Assembly: GCF_027938815.1 (NCBI RefSeq)
Contig: NZ_CP115913.1
Location: 3,134,001-3,198,000 of the forward strand
Length of the DNA stretch: 64,000 bases
Source: Oceanirhabdus sp. W0125-5
Lineage (GTDB): Bacteria; Bacillota; Clostridia; Clostridiales; Clostridiaceae
Reading direction: 5' to 3'
Shown here: positions 45,208 to 55,090 of the stretch, piece by piece
How positions within the stretch are numbered: the first letter of the stretch is position 1
Layout: each line of letters opens with the position of its first letter
Notes under the pieces: generated by a model
Database searches by the model: none
The model's input: the letters and a program-made list of their open reading frames with translations, nothing else
Told to the model about the DNA's origin: nothing
Made by a program: the position numbers and the translations under genes

Positions 45208-45867
45208 ATGGAAAGAAATGAATTTTACGAAGCTATAGCAAATAAAATTTCTAAGGAAAAACAAAATCATAAGCCTCTTCTTGTAGGGATAAATGGAGTG
45301 GACACTTCGGGTAAATCAACATTTACCAAAGAGCTTGTTAAATATCTGTCTGAATTAGGTTTTAAAACTCAGATAATTTTTATGGACGATTTCCATAATC
45401 CATCACAAGTTAGAAATAGCGGAAAGGATCCCATCAATTCATATCTTAATAATGCTTTTAATCTAGAAAAAATTGAAAATGAACTATTAAAATCAATTTC
45501 TTTAGGTGGGAAGGTAGATAAAGAACTTCTACTGTTAAATCTAGAAAATGATGAGTATGATATAACCAAAAGATATATCATAGATAAGGAAACCATAGTA
45601 TTATTTGAGGGGGTATTACTTTATAGAGAGCCGCTTGATAAGTATTTTGATTTGAGAATCTTTATAGATATTTCTTTTGATGAAGTGTTAAAAAGAGCTA
45701 GGAAAAGAGATACTGACTTATTTGGTGATAGAGTTATACAAAGATACAAAGAAAAATATATTCCTGTACAAAAAATCTATTTAGAAAAATTCACACCTAA
45801 AGAAAAAAGCAATATTATTATTGATAATGAAAAATACATGAATCCTAATATTATAAAAGTTAATTAG
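45208..45867 (+). CDS. Uridine kinase-like P-loop kinase
   Basis: 219 residues. Walker A GINGVDTSGKST lies near residue 28, followed by FMDDFHNPSQVR and the late LFEGVLLYREPL motif of the uridine kinase/phosphoribulokinase group. RARKRDTDLFG acts as the lid. Probably a nucleoside kinase; the exact substrate is uncertain. It is followed by a decayed GrpB gene. Confidence 0.8.
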   Translation: MERNEFYEAIANKISKEKQNHKPLLVGINGVDTSGKSTFTKELVKYLSELGFKTQIIFMDDFHNPSQVRNSGKDPINSYLNNAFNLEKIENELLKSISLGGKVDKELLLLNLENDEYDITKRYIIDKETIVLFEGVLLYREPLDKYFDLRIFIDISFDEVLKRARKRDTDLFGDRVIQRYKEKYIPVQKIYLEKFTPKEKSNIIIDNEKYMNPNIIKVN

Positions 45868-45915
45868 CTAAAAATATGAAAAGATGCAAAGTACGCAATA
45901 GTCTTATAAAGATAA

Positions 45916-46191
45916 ATACCTGGTAGGCACTTCTTTAAAAAGAAAGATGGAGAATTAACTACACATTATATACATGTAGAACAAATTAATGGTAAGTTAT
46001 GGAGTAATCATATTTTGTTTCGGGATTACTTAAATAAAAACCCAGAAATTAATATTGAATATTCTAATCTTAAGAAATGTTTAGAAAAGGATTTTTTCGA
46101 AAACAGAAATAATTATGCCATAGGAAAAGATCCCTTTATCGAAAAAGTTATCGAAACAGTCGAAAGAGAAAATAGAACTATATTAAAATAA
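45916..46191 (+). pseudogene. Remnant of a GrpB/UPF0157 family gene (C-terminal part)
   Basis: An open frame without a start codon encodes PGRHFFKKKDGELTTHYIHV, then LFRDYLNKNPEINIEYSNLKK and a tail ending GKDPFIEKVIETVER. It matches the C-terminal half of the GrpB nucleotidyltransferase-like family. The N-terminal half is missing; an in-frame stop lies directly upstream. It is therefore a fragment, probably a deletion scar between the kinase and the Nudix gene. Confidence 0.75.
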
Positions 46192-46237
46192 ATAGATATA
46201 GAATGTACTATACTATATAGTATAAGGAGAATCAATA

Positions 46238-46702
46238 ATGAAAGATTATATAAAATGGATAAGAAGCAAAGTAGGTCATGAAACAATAATTTTGAATTTC
46301 TCAGGTGCATGTATTACAAATGAAAGAGGAGAGATATTGCTTCAAAAAAGAAGCGATAAAGAAGAACTTTGGGGGTTTCCAGGTGGAGCTCTTGAAATTG
46401 GAGAATCTATCGAAGAAGCTATGATTAGAGAAGTTAAAGAAGAAACAGGATTAGATGTTAATGTTGAATATCTAATTGGAGTGTATTCAAAATATTTTAG
46501 TAAATACCCTAATGGGGATAGCGCACAATCAATAGTCTATTTCTTTAAATGTAATGTGGCTAGTGGGGATTTGGTTATTGATAATAAAGAGACATTTGAT
46601 TTACGGTTCTTTGATAAAAATAATATACCTAAATTATTTATTCAGCAACATACAGACATGTTAAATGATTATCTACAAGATAGAAAAGGGGTATTTAAAT
46701 AA
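46238..46702 (+). CDS. Nudix hydrolase
   Basis: 154 residues with a perfect Nudix box (GGALEIGESIEEAMIREVKEETGL) and the N-terminal RGEILLQKRSDKEELWGFP segment. It likely hydrolyses a nucleoside diphosphate derivative. A TATAGTATAAGGAGA sequence provides the ribosome binding site. Confidence 0.9.
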   Translation: MKDYIKWIRSKVGHETIILNFSGACITNERGEILLQKRSDKEELWGFPGGALEIGESIEEAMIREVKEETGLDVNVEYLIGVYSKYFSKYPNGDSAQSIVYFFKCNVASGDLVIDNKETFDLRFFDKNNIPKLFIQQHTDMLNDYLQDRKGVFK

Positions 46703-46804
46703 GATTACTTAATTAAGCAATCATAAATAATTAGAAGATATATAATCATATCAAGGTATTTATCAATATTAAAGGGTGAAAAAATATAATATATAGTATT
46801 ATGA

Positions 46805-47425
46805 CTATTTGTTAAATAACTTTTGAGCATTTTCAAGCAATTCAAATGTATCAATTATTTTTCCCATGTGTGAATACTTTTTTAGATGAGTTCCATTTAA
46901 AAATATATCTATTTTATTGGATTTACAATCATCATGCAAGCTGTTAATCAATTTATTTAGTTCTTCACTTGAATAATCTTTTTTATCTATAAATTTCTGA
47001 GCTATTATATGGTTGCTTTTAATGTAACTTAAAATAAACATTCTACATGATTTAGAAATGGAAATGTAATCATCAATATTGCTAGAGGTTAATAGAACAC
47101 ATTGATCAACAAAAAACACTTTTTTAGGAGCTAATGTAGTAAACATGAAATCATCTATAAGTCGTTTCTCAATGGACATAGTATCATCCTCTGCAAGTAT
47201 GTATATTTCTGGTTTAAAAATCTTTTCACTTAAAGTGTTTAAGTTTTCATATACTATTGGTTTTATTTTCTTTTTCATATTATCAGTATCAAAGATATTA
47301 ACATAAAAGGGGATATTGGGATATGTTTTTAAATCCTTGAATGAATATTCAATTAAATTACTTTGATCATTTATACTTATTAGCATCTTATTATCTCTAA
47401 AAATCACAAAAAATCTATTTTTCAT
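46805..47425 (-). CDS. Hypothetical protein, possibly a degenerate actin-like domain
   Basis: 206 residues, no membrane segment. The middle part (IEKRLIDDFMFTTLAPKKVFFVDQCVLL) faintly recalls the MreB segment around EKRA...AGAKEVYLIEEP, but no nucleotide-binding loop is visible, so the similarity may be chance. It is the only minus-strand gene between 38 and 49 kb. The ribosome binding site GAAGAAGGTG lies upstream of ATG 47425. Confidence 0.65.
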   Translation of the reverse strand: MKNRFFVIFRDNKMLISINDQSNLIEYSFKDLKTYPNIPFYVNIFDTDNMKKKIKPIVYENLNTLSEKIFKPEIYILAEDDTMSIEKRLIDDFMFTTLAPKKVFFVDQCVLLTSSNIDDYISISKSCRMFILSYIKSNHIIAQKFIDKKDYSSEELNKLINSLHDDCKSNKIDIFLNGTHLKKYSHMGKIIDTFELLENAQKLFNK

Positions 47426-47675
47426 AATACACCTTCTTCAAGTTTTACTTAAATAACTCTAGTTTTATTATTTCCATAAAAAAATATAATGATTTAAATT
47501 TTTAATATATATGATTGGAAATATTTTGGGTAAAGATAGATGAAAATAAAATTTACACATCATTAGTAGCGCAATAGGAAAATATTTCGAACATTTCCTG
47601 GGAAATATTGGAATATAAATTAGTAATTATATTGCTCTTAAATTAAAATTCAAATGTTTATTGGAGGAAAAGAAT

Positions 47676-48497
47676 ATGATTGTAGGGAAATTAATTGGAA
47701 AGGGTGCCACAGCAGATGTCTATAACTGGAGCGAAAATAGTATTATAAAAATCTTCAAAGAACATGAGCCTGATGAATTAATAGAAAGAGAAATTCATAA
47801 TACAATAGCGTTAGAAAATTGCTCATTTAATTATCCTAAGTTTATTCAACAGCTGAAATGGGAAGGGAAAAGAGCTGTTATTTATGAAAAAGTAACTGGC
47901 GATTCTATGTTAAATCAAATTGAAAGGTCACCTCTCAATTATAAAAAGATTGCACGTAAGTTAGCTCATCTTCATTTAAAGGTACATGAAAATCAAGTTG
48001 AGGGTATACAAGAGCAGTATGTATATTTCAAAAAGCGTATTTCATATACGAGAGATTTAACTGATGAAAAAAAAGAGAAATTATTTAAATTAATTGATAT
48101 GATGCCTGTGGGAAATAATCTATGTCACGGTGATTTCCATCCTGATAATATTATTTGTAGTGAAAAAGGTGATTATATTATTGATTGGGCTGATTGCTGT
48201 ATTGGTAATAGATGTGCAGATGTAGCAAGAACAATATTAACATTAAGAACTGCTTCAATACCTGATCATACTCCTAAATTCAAAAGAAAAATAATTCAAT
48301 TTATTCGGAATAGATTTTCCAAAGAATATATTAATGAGTATTTACGATTGTCAGAGCTAACTAAAGAAGAAATTATTCAATGGAATGTTATAGTAGCAGC
48401 ATTTCGTCTTTGTGGTGCAGCAGGAGATGAAAAAAGTGTAATTTTAAAAATTATAAATAGTTATTTTGAACAAGACTCAAAGTCCTTTGAATCTTGA
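47676..48497 (+). CDS. Aminoglycoside-phosphotransferase-family kinase
   Basis: 273 residues with the small-molecule kinase fold: a G-loop (IGKGATADVYNW), a catalytic loop HGDFHPDNII and metal-binding IDWAD. It is probably a kinase for a sugar, choline-like compound or antibiotic; resistance should not be assumed. ATG 47676 follows TTGGAGGA. Confidence 0.86.
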   Translation: MIVGKLIGKGATADVYNWSENSIIKIFKEHEPDELIEREIHNTIALENCSFNYPKFIQQLKWEGKRAVIYEKVTGDSMLNQIERSPLNYKKIARKLAHLHLKVHENQVEGIQEQYVYFKKRISYTRDLTDEKKEKLFKLIDMMPVGNNLCHGDFHPDNIICSEKGDYIIDWADCCIGNRCADVARTILTLRTASIPDHTPKFKRKIIQFIRNRFSKEYINEYLRLSELTKEEIIQWNVIVAAFRLCGAAGDEKSVILKIINSYFEQDSKSFES

Positions 48498-48663
48498 GAA
48501 TATAGTTAGACTATCCTTTGGTAAAAGAATATAAGTGTAATAAGATATCTCTATTAGAGTCTATAAATTTTGCTTATATCTGATTTGATTAAATTATAAT
48601 AGTTAATAGTATTTTCAGATTGTAGGAAGACGTGATCTTCATACAAATATTGTGAGGTACCAC

Positions 48664-48990
48664 TTGGTGACAAAACACTTGCACTAATTAAGCTGTTGTT
48701 AGAGTGCCGCGAAGAAATACCGAAGCTTTTCACTTATTTACTACGGAGAGAGTTGACCTCATCACAGAAAGAGCAGTTCAACATTTGACTAAGCGCCTAA
48801 GTAAATTAAGTGGCATTGAATTTAGCCCTCATACATTATGACATGCTTACTGCAAAAGACTTGCAGATAAAACGGGTCAAATCAAGTTGTTACAGATTTA
48901 GCGGGTCACTCAATTATAAATGCTACACGTATTTATGTTAAACCAAGTAAGGAAGAACCTAAAGTGTATGTCAATGATGTAGAATTTTAA
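48664..48990 (+). pseudogene. Decayed tyrosine recombinase (phage/XerC-type integrase) C-terminus
   Basis: Reading across frames gives GDKTLALIKLLL, then DLITERAVQHLTKRLSKLSGIEFSPHTL, a stop where the HTLRH arginine should be (CGA to TGA), then CKRLADKTGQ. After a frameshift it continues VVTDLAGHSIINATRIYVKPSKEE to a stop at 48990. The order and spacing match the catalytic domain of tyrosine recombinases; the catalytic arginine is lost. This marks a former integrated element. Confidence 0.8.
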
Positions 48991-49039
48991 GGGGTATTAA
49001 TAAGAAAAAGAAGTATCAGTCAAAATATAAGTGGTAAAC

Positions 49040-49103
49040 AAAGCCGGTTGCTTTTTTATCCTTTTTGTGGACAGTATATTAGACACCACCTAAAGGTAGT
49101 GTC
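49040..49103 (+). terminator. Two hairpins downstream of the recombinase remnant
   Basis: AAAGC/GCTTT with loop CGGTT (49040-49054) leads into TTTT. GACACCACC/GGTAGTGTC with loop TAAA (49082-49103) is followed by TTTAG. Both could act as terminators, although no intact gene now reads into them. They may be left over from the lost element. Confidence 0.5.
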
Positions 49104-49162
49104 TTTAGTTAGAGCAATATTATACAGCAGACAAGCTATAGACTCGGTTAGCTGACTAATGT

Positions 49163-49203
49163 GTTGTGGCTTGTACGTAGGATTGACATTTATCTGCCAC
49201 AAC
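49163..49203. repeat. Long imperfect inverted repeat 3' of the tandem GNAT gene
   Basis: GTTGTGGC (49163-49170) and GCCACAAC (49196-49203) pair perfectly. Further out, CAAGC near 49132 and GCCTTGTTAA near 49213 can extend the structure. It lies directly 3' of the minus-strand GNAT gene. The layout is reminiscent of a recombination site such as an integron attC, but the core GTTRRRY/RYYYAAC sites are not convincing. Confidence 0.4.
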
Positions 49204-49292
49204 GAACTTTGATGCCTTGTTAAATACAGCGGCAACTACTATCAATATAGTTTTTTACTTAACTTAAACATTATTTAGTAGTATATCATGGA

Positions 49293-50153
49293 TTATAGTG
49301 ATTCTATAGAATATGTATAAATAGTGTCAGTTTTGAGGAATCCTAAAGACTCATACAATTTTTTTGCTGGTATATTTCTCATTACAACTTGAAGAGTAAT
49401 TTCGTTTATCCCAAATAGAAATGCTTCATTTATTGATTTTTCTAATAAACTCTTTGCATATCCTTGTCTTCGATGATTTGAATCTGTTTCTATAAAGAGT
49501 ATATCTTTCTTTTTATCTCCATATACTGAACTAACAACTGAACCAACTAGTTCATCTTTATCTAGTGCAATTAGAATATCAAATTTATTTAGGTTTGATA
49601 ATAAACGTTCACCAGTCCAATAAACATTCTTGTGATTTTCATCATGAACCCTACAAAATGATTTATAATACTTTTCAGTAATAGGAACTATTAACTTATT
49701 TTCTTTTGAAGGTTGAAAATCATCATTAACAAGCTTCATTTTTATATCTGGTGAAATACAGCTTGCACCAATACTTTGCATAAAATAAATTGCTTCTTTA
49801 TTTTCTTGAGAATAAACCGCATCTAAATGAAATCCAGCATACTTTTCTTTTATATATGTATAAAATAGCATAGCTATTTCTTGAAAGTTTTCCGCAGCAT
49901 ATAACCCCTTTGTTATTTCTATATATTTATCATTAGTTTCTACCAATATAGCTAAAACTCCTACAATTTTATCTTGTTCAGTGCATACTAAGACTTTGTC
50001 ATCTTCATTTTTTATCCTTTTTCTAAAATTAGAAAGTATTTTTTTATAAAAGGTAGTAATAGTTTCACAGTTATCTATCTTCATTCGATTGACATTGCTT
50101 GCATATTGTGCTGCTTCTTCAAGCCTTGTTTCATCTATACTAAGAATCATCAT
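49293..50153 (-). CDS. Two-domain GNAT acetyltransferase
   Basis: 286 residues. The C-terminal domain has a full acetyl-CoA loop (DILFIETDSNHRRQGYAKSLLEKSINEAF) and the IPAKKLYESLGF segment. The N-terminal domain has a degenerate GNAT outline (DKVLVCTEQDKIVGVLAILVE). Its substrate is unknown. It is isolated: 705 bases upstream and about 300 downstream have no intact gene, so it may be accessory DNA gained with the recombinase remnant. Confidence 0.82.
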   Translation of the reverse strand: MMILSIDETRLEEAAQYASNVNRMKIDNCETITTFYKKILSNFRKRIKNEDDKVLVCTEQDKIVGVLAILVETNDKYIEITKGLYAAENFQEIAMLFYTYIKEKYAGFHLDAVYSQENKEAIYFMQSIGASCISPDIKMKLVNDDFQPSKENKLIVPITEKYYKSFCRVHDENHKNVYWTGERLLSNLNKFDILIALDKDELVGSVVSSVYGDKKKDILFIETDSNHRRQGYAKSLLEKSINEAFLFGINEITLQVVMRNIPAKKLYESLGFLKTDTIYTYSIESL

Positions 50154-50598
50154 ATTGAATCGCCTCTTTCCTTATATATTTAGTTCAAATAAAAGTTTTA
50201 TAAATAAGATGAATTATTTTTATACAAGAAACTTATAAAATAAGCCCCAAAAGTCTAGCCCCGATATTGCCATTGCATATAACTCTAAAAGTTTACGACG
50301 TTACGTAGTGAGTTTTTATATATAATAGGATACAATACAAAGAAAAAATGCACAAATTACTATTTAATTATATCACATTTTTCCATATTCGTTTAAATTA
50401 CTCTATTATTGTAGATTGTGAAAGGTTACATAAAGTTTAAAAAACAAAACACAACCACCCAAACCATTGATATTAAAATGTTTATAGTTAGTGTCTTTAA
50501 AGACTACTCTACCCATGTGGAACTGTGGTTAAGTTAAGTAAGAAATAGCAATGGTTTTTGGATTTTAACTTGTACTAAAGAAGTGCGTTAGTAGCCAT

Positions 50599-50633
50599 AA
50601 TGTCGCCATGAGATTTTCATGGCGACATTTTTA
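50599..50633 (+). terminator. Perfect 13-bp terminator in the 50.2-50.9 kb gap
   Basis: AATGTCGCCATGA pairs with TCATGGCGACATT around GATTT and is followed by TTTTAAT. No intact gene precedes it on the plus strand. The gap 50154-50859 otherwise shows a near-palindrome TAGTGTCTTTAAAGACTACT near 50491-50510 and no coding frame. It may end a small RNA or a lost gene. Confidence 0.65.
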
Positions 50634-50859
50634 ATACTAGAATAATTTAACAGAATATTTATTAATAGAAAAATGTGAAATGTGAAGTATTCGTCTTCAA
50701 TGACTATAGCTTTAATGAAGAAAAACATACATTTATTTAGATTTTATTTAAGATTATAAATTAAAATAGTATAATAAATTTAAACAATGTGTATTTAAAC
50801 TAATTATACATTTATTTACACATTAATGAAGTAAAATGTAAACTATTTAGGAGGCAATA

Positions 50860-51840
50860 ATGAATTGTGAATCATGTAAAATTAATGAAATTGAAGTAAT
50901 AGAAAAAAATGATGATGAACAGCAACCGTATTTATTATGTAAAGAATGTCATAAAAAATTAGTGACTTTATCATTAAGACCTTTAGAATGGTATAATCTA
51001 GCCGTAATACATAGCCCACATGAGTCTTATCTTTATGATGATTTTTATGATGATGGTATAGCATGTGCTGCAGAAGAGGATGTGATAGAAGCAGAAAAGT
51101 ATCCTTGTCCTACATTAATAGATGTATGTAATGATATGAATGATTTATTGGATTATTGTATGACAAAATATTTTGTTTATGAAGAAGAATTAAGGCATTT
51201 TGCAATGTTTGATAAAGAAGATCTTAATAATGAAATAAAGAATAGATTTGAAAATACAAATAATATGTTGATAAAGTCAAGATTAATTGAAATTTGTGGC
51301 AAGTGTTTAGGGAGGGTATGTCAAGAGTGGATTATTAAACTATGGGAAAATATAGATATGGAGTTACTAGTGTCAATATCAAATGCTACAGCATATGCAT
51401 TACCAGAGAATGAGGGCATTCAATTAGTTCTTGATGCATTAGATAAAATATCTTATAAAGAGTTACCACATATTGCTTATGTTTGTTTGTATAAATTTAA
51501 TTCATCAGAAGTATTGAAGTGGATAGAGAAAAAAGTTAAAAGTCCTGTAAAAGATCAATTGGGTAGACTAGCCGCAGTTTCAAAGCCTGATTGGGATATA
51601 ATTAGTAGATGGATAGATATGGGGAGACCATATAGTTTAGTTGCGCTAGATACTTTATATAATATTATGCCACCAGCATATAAGTCTGAAGTACATGAGG
51701 AACTAAATCCTAAACTATTGAATCCAATTTCTGTAGAGTTAATGACAGCTAAATTAAAAGAATATGAAAGTATAGACAGTGTTCCACGTGTGAAAAGGAT
51801 AGTGAAATCAATAATAATTAACTGGAATAAAATTATTTAA
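50860..51840 (+). CDS. Unknown protein with N-terminal zinc-finger-like motif and helical repeats
   Basis: 326 residues. The N-terminus has two CxxC pairs (CESC and CKEC, 28 residues apart), a likely zinc site. An acidic segment with DDFYDDG follows. From about residue 120 the sequence is a chain of amphipathic helices (KSRLIEICGKCLGRVCQEWIIKLW, SSEVLKWIEKKVKSP) like HEAT-type repeats. No catalytic motif was seen. It stands alone with TAGGAGG upstream. A binding or adaptor role is plausible; no function is assigned. Confidence 0.7.
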   Translation: MNCESCKINEIEVIEKNDDEQQPYLLCKECHKKLVTLSLRPLEWYNLAVIHSPHESYLYDDFYDDGIACAAEEDVIEAEKYPCPTLIDVCNDMNDLLDYCMTKYFVYEEELRHFAMFDKEDLNNEIKNRFENTNNMLIKSRLIEICGKCLGRVCQEWIIKLWENIDMELLVSISNATAYALPENEGIQLVLDALDKISYKELPHIAYVCLYKFNSSEVLKWIEKKVKSPVKDQLGRLAAVSKPDWDIISRWIDMGRPYSLVALDTLYNIMPPAYKSEVHEELNPKLLNPISVELMTAKLKEYESIDSVPRVKRIVKSIIINWNKII

Positions 51841-52144
51841 TAGTATGAGTATTCTATAAAAATGATTACAGATGAAGAGAATTAAAAAGAATAAGATTAA
51901 GAGAAAAAGATGTGAAAGTAGACAAGCATTTTCCTAAGCCCCATAAAGGGATACAACGATACAATACTTTGGACCAAATAGGAGTGGACCTTAAGGGTAG
52001 AGTCAGCTGAAGTGATTTCACAAAATATCTTATCTAACTAATTACATTAAAAATTAATATTAATGTAAAAAGAATAGAATTTACTACGATTAGGGGATAA
52101 AGAAGATGAGTTATCTTTATTCTCAAACCATAAATAGGATGAAA
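51841..52144 (+). other. Gap with a short coding remnant
   Basis: No intact gene. A frame of 33 codons from GTG at 51912 to TGA at 52010 encodes KHFPKPHKGIQRYNTLDQIG, a protein-like string that may be the tail of a lost gene. TTACATTA/TAATGTAA near 52043-52070 forms a small hairpin. Nothing else was seen. Confidence 0.35.
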
Positions 52145-52194
52145 AATTCCAGTAGTAGCATTTGTTCATGAAATGCTACTACTGGAATTATTTT
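52145..52194 (+). terminator. Strong 19-bp terminator before the radical SAM cassette
   Basis: AATTCCAGTAGTAGCATTT pairs perfectly with AAATGCTACTACTGGAATT around GTTCATG and is followed by ATTTTG. It insulates the cassette that begins at 52333. Confidence 0.88.
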
Positions 52195-52332
52195 GTTTGA
52201 GAATGAAATGGTCATTATTTGCTAACTGATATGGAATTTCTCCAAATTGTATTCAACCCTTAAATCTAGTAAAATATAACTATTAAACAGAGATATGGGA
52301 TACTAAGTTCTTTATATAGAGGGAGGCTAGTT

Positions 52333-53463
52333 ATGTTTGAATATTATGAAGGTTATGAAATAGATGGGTCAGATACAAGCTATAACATTTTAACACCAGA
52401 AAAAGAGAGATTAAAAGAAGTTGTTAATTATTATCTTAATTTAAAAATAATTAGAAAAGATATTCCTATAAAAATTACTCGAGTTAATTCTGAACGAAGA
52501 GGAAAGCTTTATAAAAAGTCATATTATAAGCATGAATTGGATTTGATGTGGGAAGAGATATATAGTTCATCAATCAAGTCCTTTGAAATCTCCTATACAT
52601 ATGTTAATCCGTATAACCTCTATCCAGAAATAAAGAGAGAGTTGATAACAACTACTGTCAAGAACTCTGGGTTAAAAGAAGAAAAGCTGGTTCAACCAGT
52701 TTTCGCACCTAATTATTATACACAAGGTTATATGGAGTTTTTTTTAGAAACAGATATTGCTAAAAAAAGGTATACAGAATTTAATGAGATATGTGGGGAT
52801 GAATACTGTGATAGACAAAAAGATAATCCAATTAGGTTTGTAGATGTTTATTGTGCCTTGGGGGGACCTATTGTTTTAAAGTATTATGCATTACATAAGA
52901 TTGCCGAGGCTTTTCCAGAATTAGAAATTGATGCGGAAGCTAATATTGCAAATATATCATGGTATGATACTAATCTAGAAGATTTTTTATATGAAGAAAT
53001 TGATTTATTATCAAATAATTTATATATGACAATTGATCGTATATTGAATCTTGAGTGTGTTAAAACAAATAAAGAAAATCCATTTATAAATGTCTATCAC
53101 TGTAATGATAAAGAAAAGTATAAACAATTTCGTTATGAGTCAATCTCCTATAAAGAGAAAGAGCCTAAGGTTTTAGGTCATATTGACACAGAATTAGAAT
53201 GTTTGATGGGATTATGTGAAAAATTTCATGATAGGACTTTAAGAGGTCATATTGAATTTGCTAAACAAATTGCACCATTAGGGTTTGTTACAGATTACGA
53301 ATTCTATAGGTGCACGTCTATAGGTATACAAATCATTAAACCTAATTCAAACTCAATTAACAATGGAATAATATATTTTATTAGAAAAAATTATGACATT
53401 CAGTTAAAGCTTCTAGTTCCACAAAAGCTTAGGTCATATTTTGAACAGATGCTTGATTTATGA
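52333..53463 (+). CDS. Unknown tyrosine-rich protein, first gene of a radical SAM cassette
   Basis: 376 residues, soluble, rich in Tyr, Asn and Glu, with no recognised domain. It begins MFEYYEGYEIDGSD, similar to the start of the third cassette gene (MFEYFGEYDLEAI). A conserved-looking YCALGGPIVLKYYALHKIAEAFPELE segment is near residue 175. AGAGGGAGG gives a strong ribosome binding site. It is six bases from the maturase ribosome binding region and clearly in the same operon. It could be a partner, substrate or immunity-like protein of the maturase; nothing in the sequence decides this. Confidence 0.75.
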   Translation: MFEYYEGYEIDGSDTSYNILTPEKERLKEVVNYYLNLKIIRKDIPIKITRVNSERRGKLYKKSYYKHELDLMWEEIYSSSIKSFEISYTYVNPYNLYPEIKRELITTTVKNSGLKEEKLVQPVFAPNYYTQGYMEFFLETDIAKKRYTEFNEICGDEYCDRQKDNPIRFVDVYCALGGPIVLKYYALHKIAEAFPELEIDAEANIANISWYDTNLEDFLYEEIDLLSNNLYMTIDRILNLECVKTNKENPFINVYHCNDKEKYKQFRYESISYKEKEPKVLGHIDTELECLMGLCEKFHDRTLRGHIEFAKQIAPLGFVTDYEFYRCTSIGIQIIKPNSNSINNGIIYFIRKNYDIQLKLLVPQKLRSYFEQMLDL

Positions 53464-53481
53464 TAGGGGATGACAAATAAT

Positions 53482-54660
53482 ATGCAAGTTAAACAATACA
53501 ATAATAAGCTTTACCTATTTGAAAAAAGAACAGGAATGACAGGGGTATTTTCCTCTAAGGAAAAAGAATTATTAGTTAAGTATGCAAAAGATGGTATTAA
53601 AACTCCATTTATAGACCGATTACATAGTCTTGGTATACTTACCAAAAACTTTGGTTCAAATGATATTATAAAAGTAGTAAAGGAAGGTAAGGATAATTTA
53701 CGTCTTGATGCTCTGCATATTGACATAACAAACACATGTCCACTAAACTGCCCTCAATGTTATAAAGAGGCGGCTAATGCGATTCAGATGCCACTACAAG
53801 TTTTTAGGTCCTGTGTTGATGAAGCACAGACGCTTAAGCTTTTTCAGATTGCGATTGGGGGTGGGGAACCATTAGTTCATTCTCAAATTGTAGACTTTGT
53901 GGAGTATGTTTCAAAGACAGAAATGTCCATTACAATGACAACAAGTGGTTATGGTTTAACACAGAAATTATTAGATAAACTTATTAAAGCAGGATTAAAC
54001 CATATGCAGGTGTCTCTTAATTCAATTTATAAAATTGTAAATGAAATATCTAGAGATGGGTTTCATCATGCTATCCATGCAATTAAAATTCTTAGTAATA
54101 CAGATTTATCTTTTGGTATTAATATAGTTATTCGTAAAGATAACTTAGATACTTTCATAGAAACAGTTGAGTATGCAAAAAAAATGGGTGCAAAAAATAT
54201 AAATCTTTTACGGTACAAACCATCTCCTACAGAAAATTATAGAGATTACGCACTATCTAGAGAAGAGTTTTATCAATTAGCTAGATGGATAAAACAAGTA
54301 AAAGGAATTAAAATTAAAGTGGATTCAGCATATTCTAATCTGCTGATTTATCTTAATAATGGACGTGTTAATAAAGAACGCTCAGGTTGTATGGCAGGTA
54401 AAAGCTTTATAGCAATTTCTTCCGATAGTACTTTTAAACCATGTAGTCATCTTAAGGTGAAAGAAAAAGCTAATTCGATTTATGAATACTATACAAAAAG
54501 TAAGTTCATACAGGTTCTAAAGAATAAAACATATCACATAGAAAGTTTGTGTAATACATGTAAATACATAGAAGAATGTGGTGGGTGCATGGCTATTTGT
54601 GATTCACTTTATAAAGATTCAATGAGGGGAGAGATGGAGTGCCCTACATACTTGGAGTAA
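53482..54660 (+). CDS. Radical SAM/SPASM maturase
   Basis: 392 residues. The N-terminal ~75 residues look like the small winged peptide-recognition domain often found in such maturases (KLYLFEKRTGMTGVFSSKEKELL, SLGILTK). The radical SAM core has CPLNCPQCY (CxxxCxxC) and GGGEPLVH. The C-terminal SPASM region shows CMAGKS, CSHLK, then CNTCKYIEECGGCMAIC and a last ECPTYLE cysteine, enough for two auxiliary Fe-S clusters. Such enzymes modify peptides or proteins. ATG 53482 is preferred to 53470, which touches AGGGG. The next gene starts four bases after its stop. Confidence 0.9.
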   Translation: MQVKQYNNKLYLFEKRTGMTGVFSSKEKELLVKYAKDGIKTPFIDRLHSLGILTKNFGSNDIIKVVKEGKDNLRLDALHIDITNTCPLNCPQCYKEAANAIQMPLQVFRSCVDEAQTLKLFQIAIGGGEPLVHSQIVDFVEYVSKTEMSITMTTSGYGLTQKLLDKLIKAGLNHMQVSLNSIYKIVNEISRDGFHHAIHAIKILSNTDLSFGINIVIRKDNLDTFIETVEYAKKMGAKNINLLRYKPSPTENYRDYALSREEFYQLARWIKQVKGIKIKVDSAYSNLLIYLNNGRVNKERSGCMAGKSFIAISSDSTFKPCSHLKVKEKANSIYEYYTKSKFIQVLKNKTYHIESLCNTCKYIEECGGCMAICDSLYKDSMRGEMECPTYLE

Positions 54661-55090
54661 TGCTATGTTTGAGTATTTTGGCGAATATGATCTAGAAGCA
54701 ATAAAAAATGTTTCAAAAACTACGAAGAACAGGAAAGATTTGAAGAATCATTCGTTGAATAGTTCAATTCAGATAACACTTAGATATAGAAATGAAAAGG
54801 AATTTCAAGAAGATTTAAAGGAATTTGAGAGATACAAAAACTTATATGAACCTTATGGAAAATATGGATTAAGGGGATATAAATATGATGTAGGTAATTT
54901 TGGTTTTCTAGATCTTGAAATGAGCGATTATTTAACGTAACTAGCAGAAGTCTCCTATCTTCTATAAGTGGGAGATGAATGCGTAATCTTAATACTTTTA
55001 CATGGATAAAAAATCATAAATGTGAAATAATAAGAATGAATGTTCTATGATTCATTATGATTGTAATGAAAAGTAAAGGTGTTGAAAGTA

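Noticed and set aside
46805..47425. Assignment as an MreB/actin-like protein
   Set aside because: Similarity is limited to one weak segment and no nucleotide-binding motifs are present.
47676..48497. Calling the kinase an antibiotic-resistance gene
   Set aside because: The fold is shared with many metabolic kinases and nothing in the sequence or neighbourhood indicates an antibiotic substrate.
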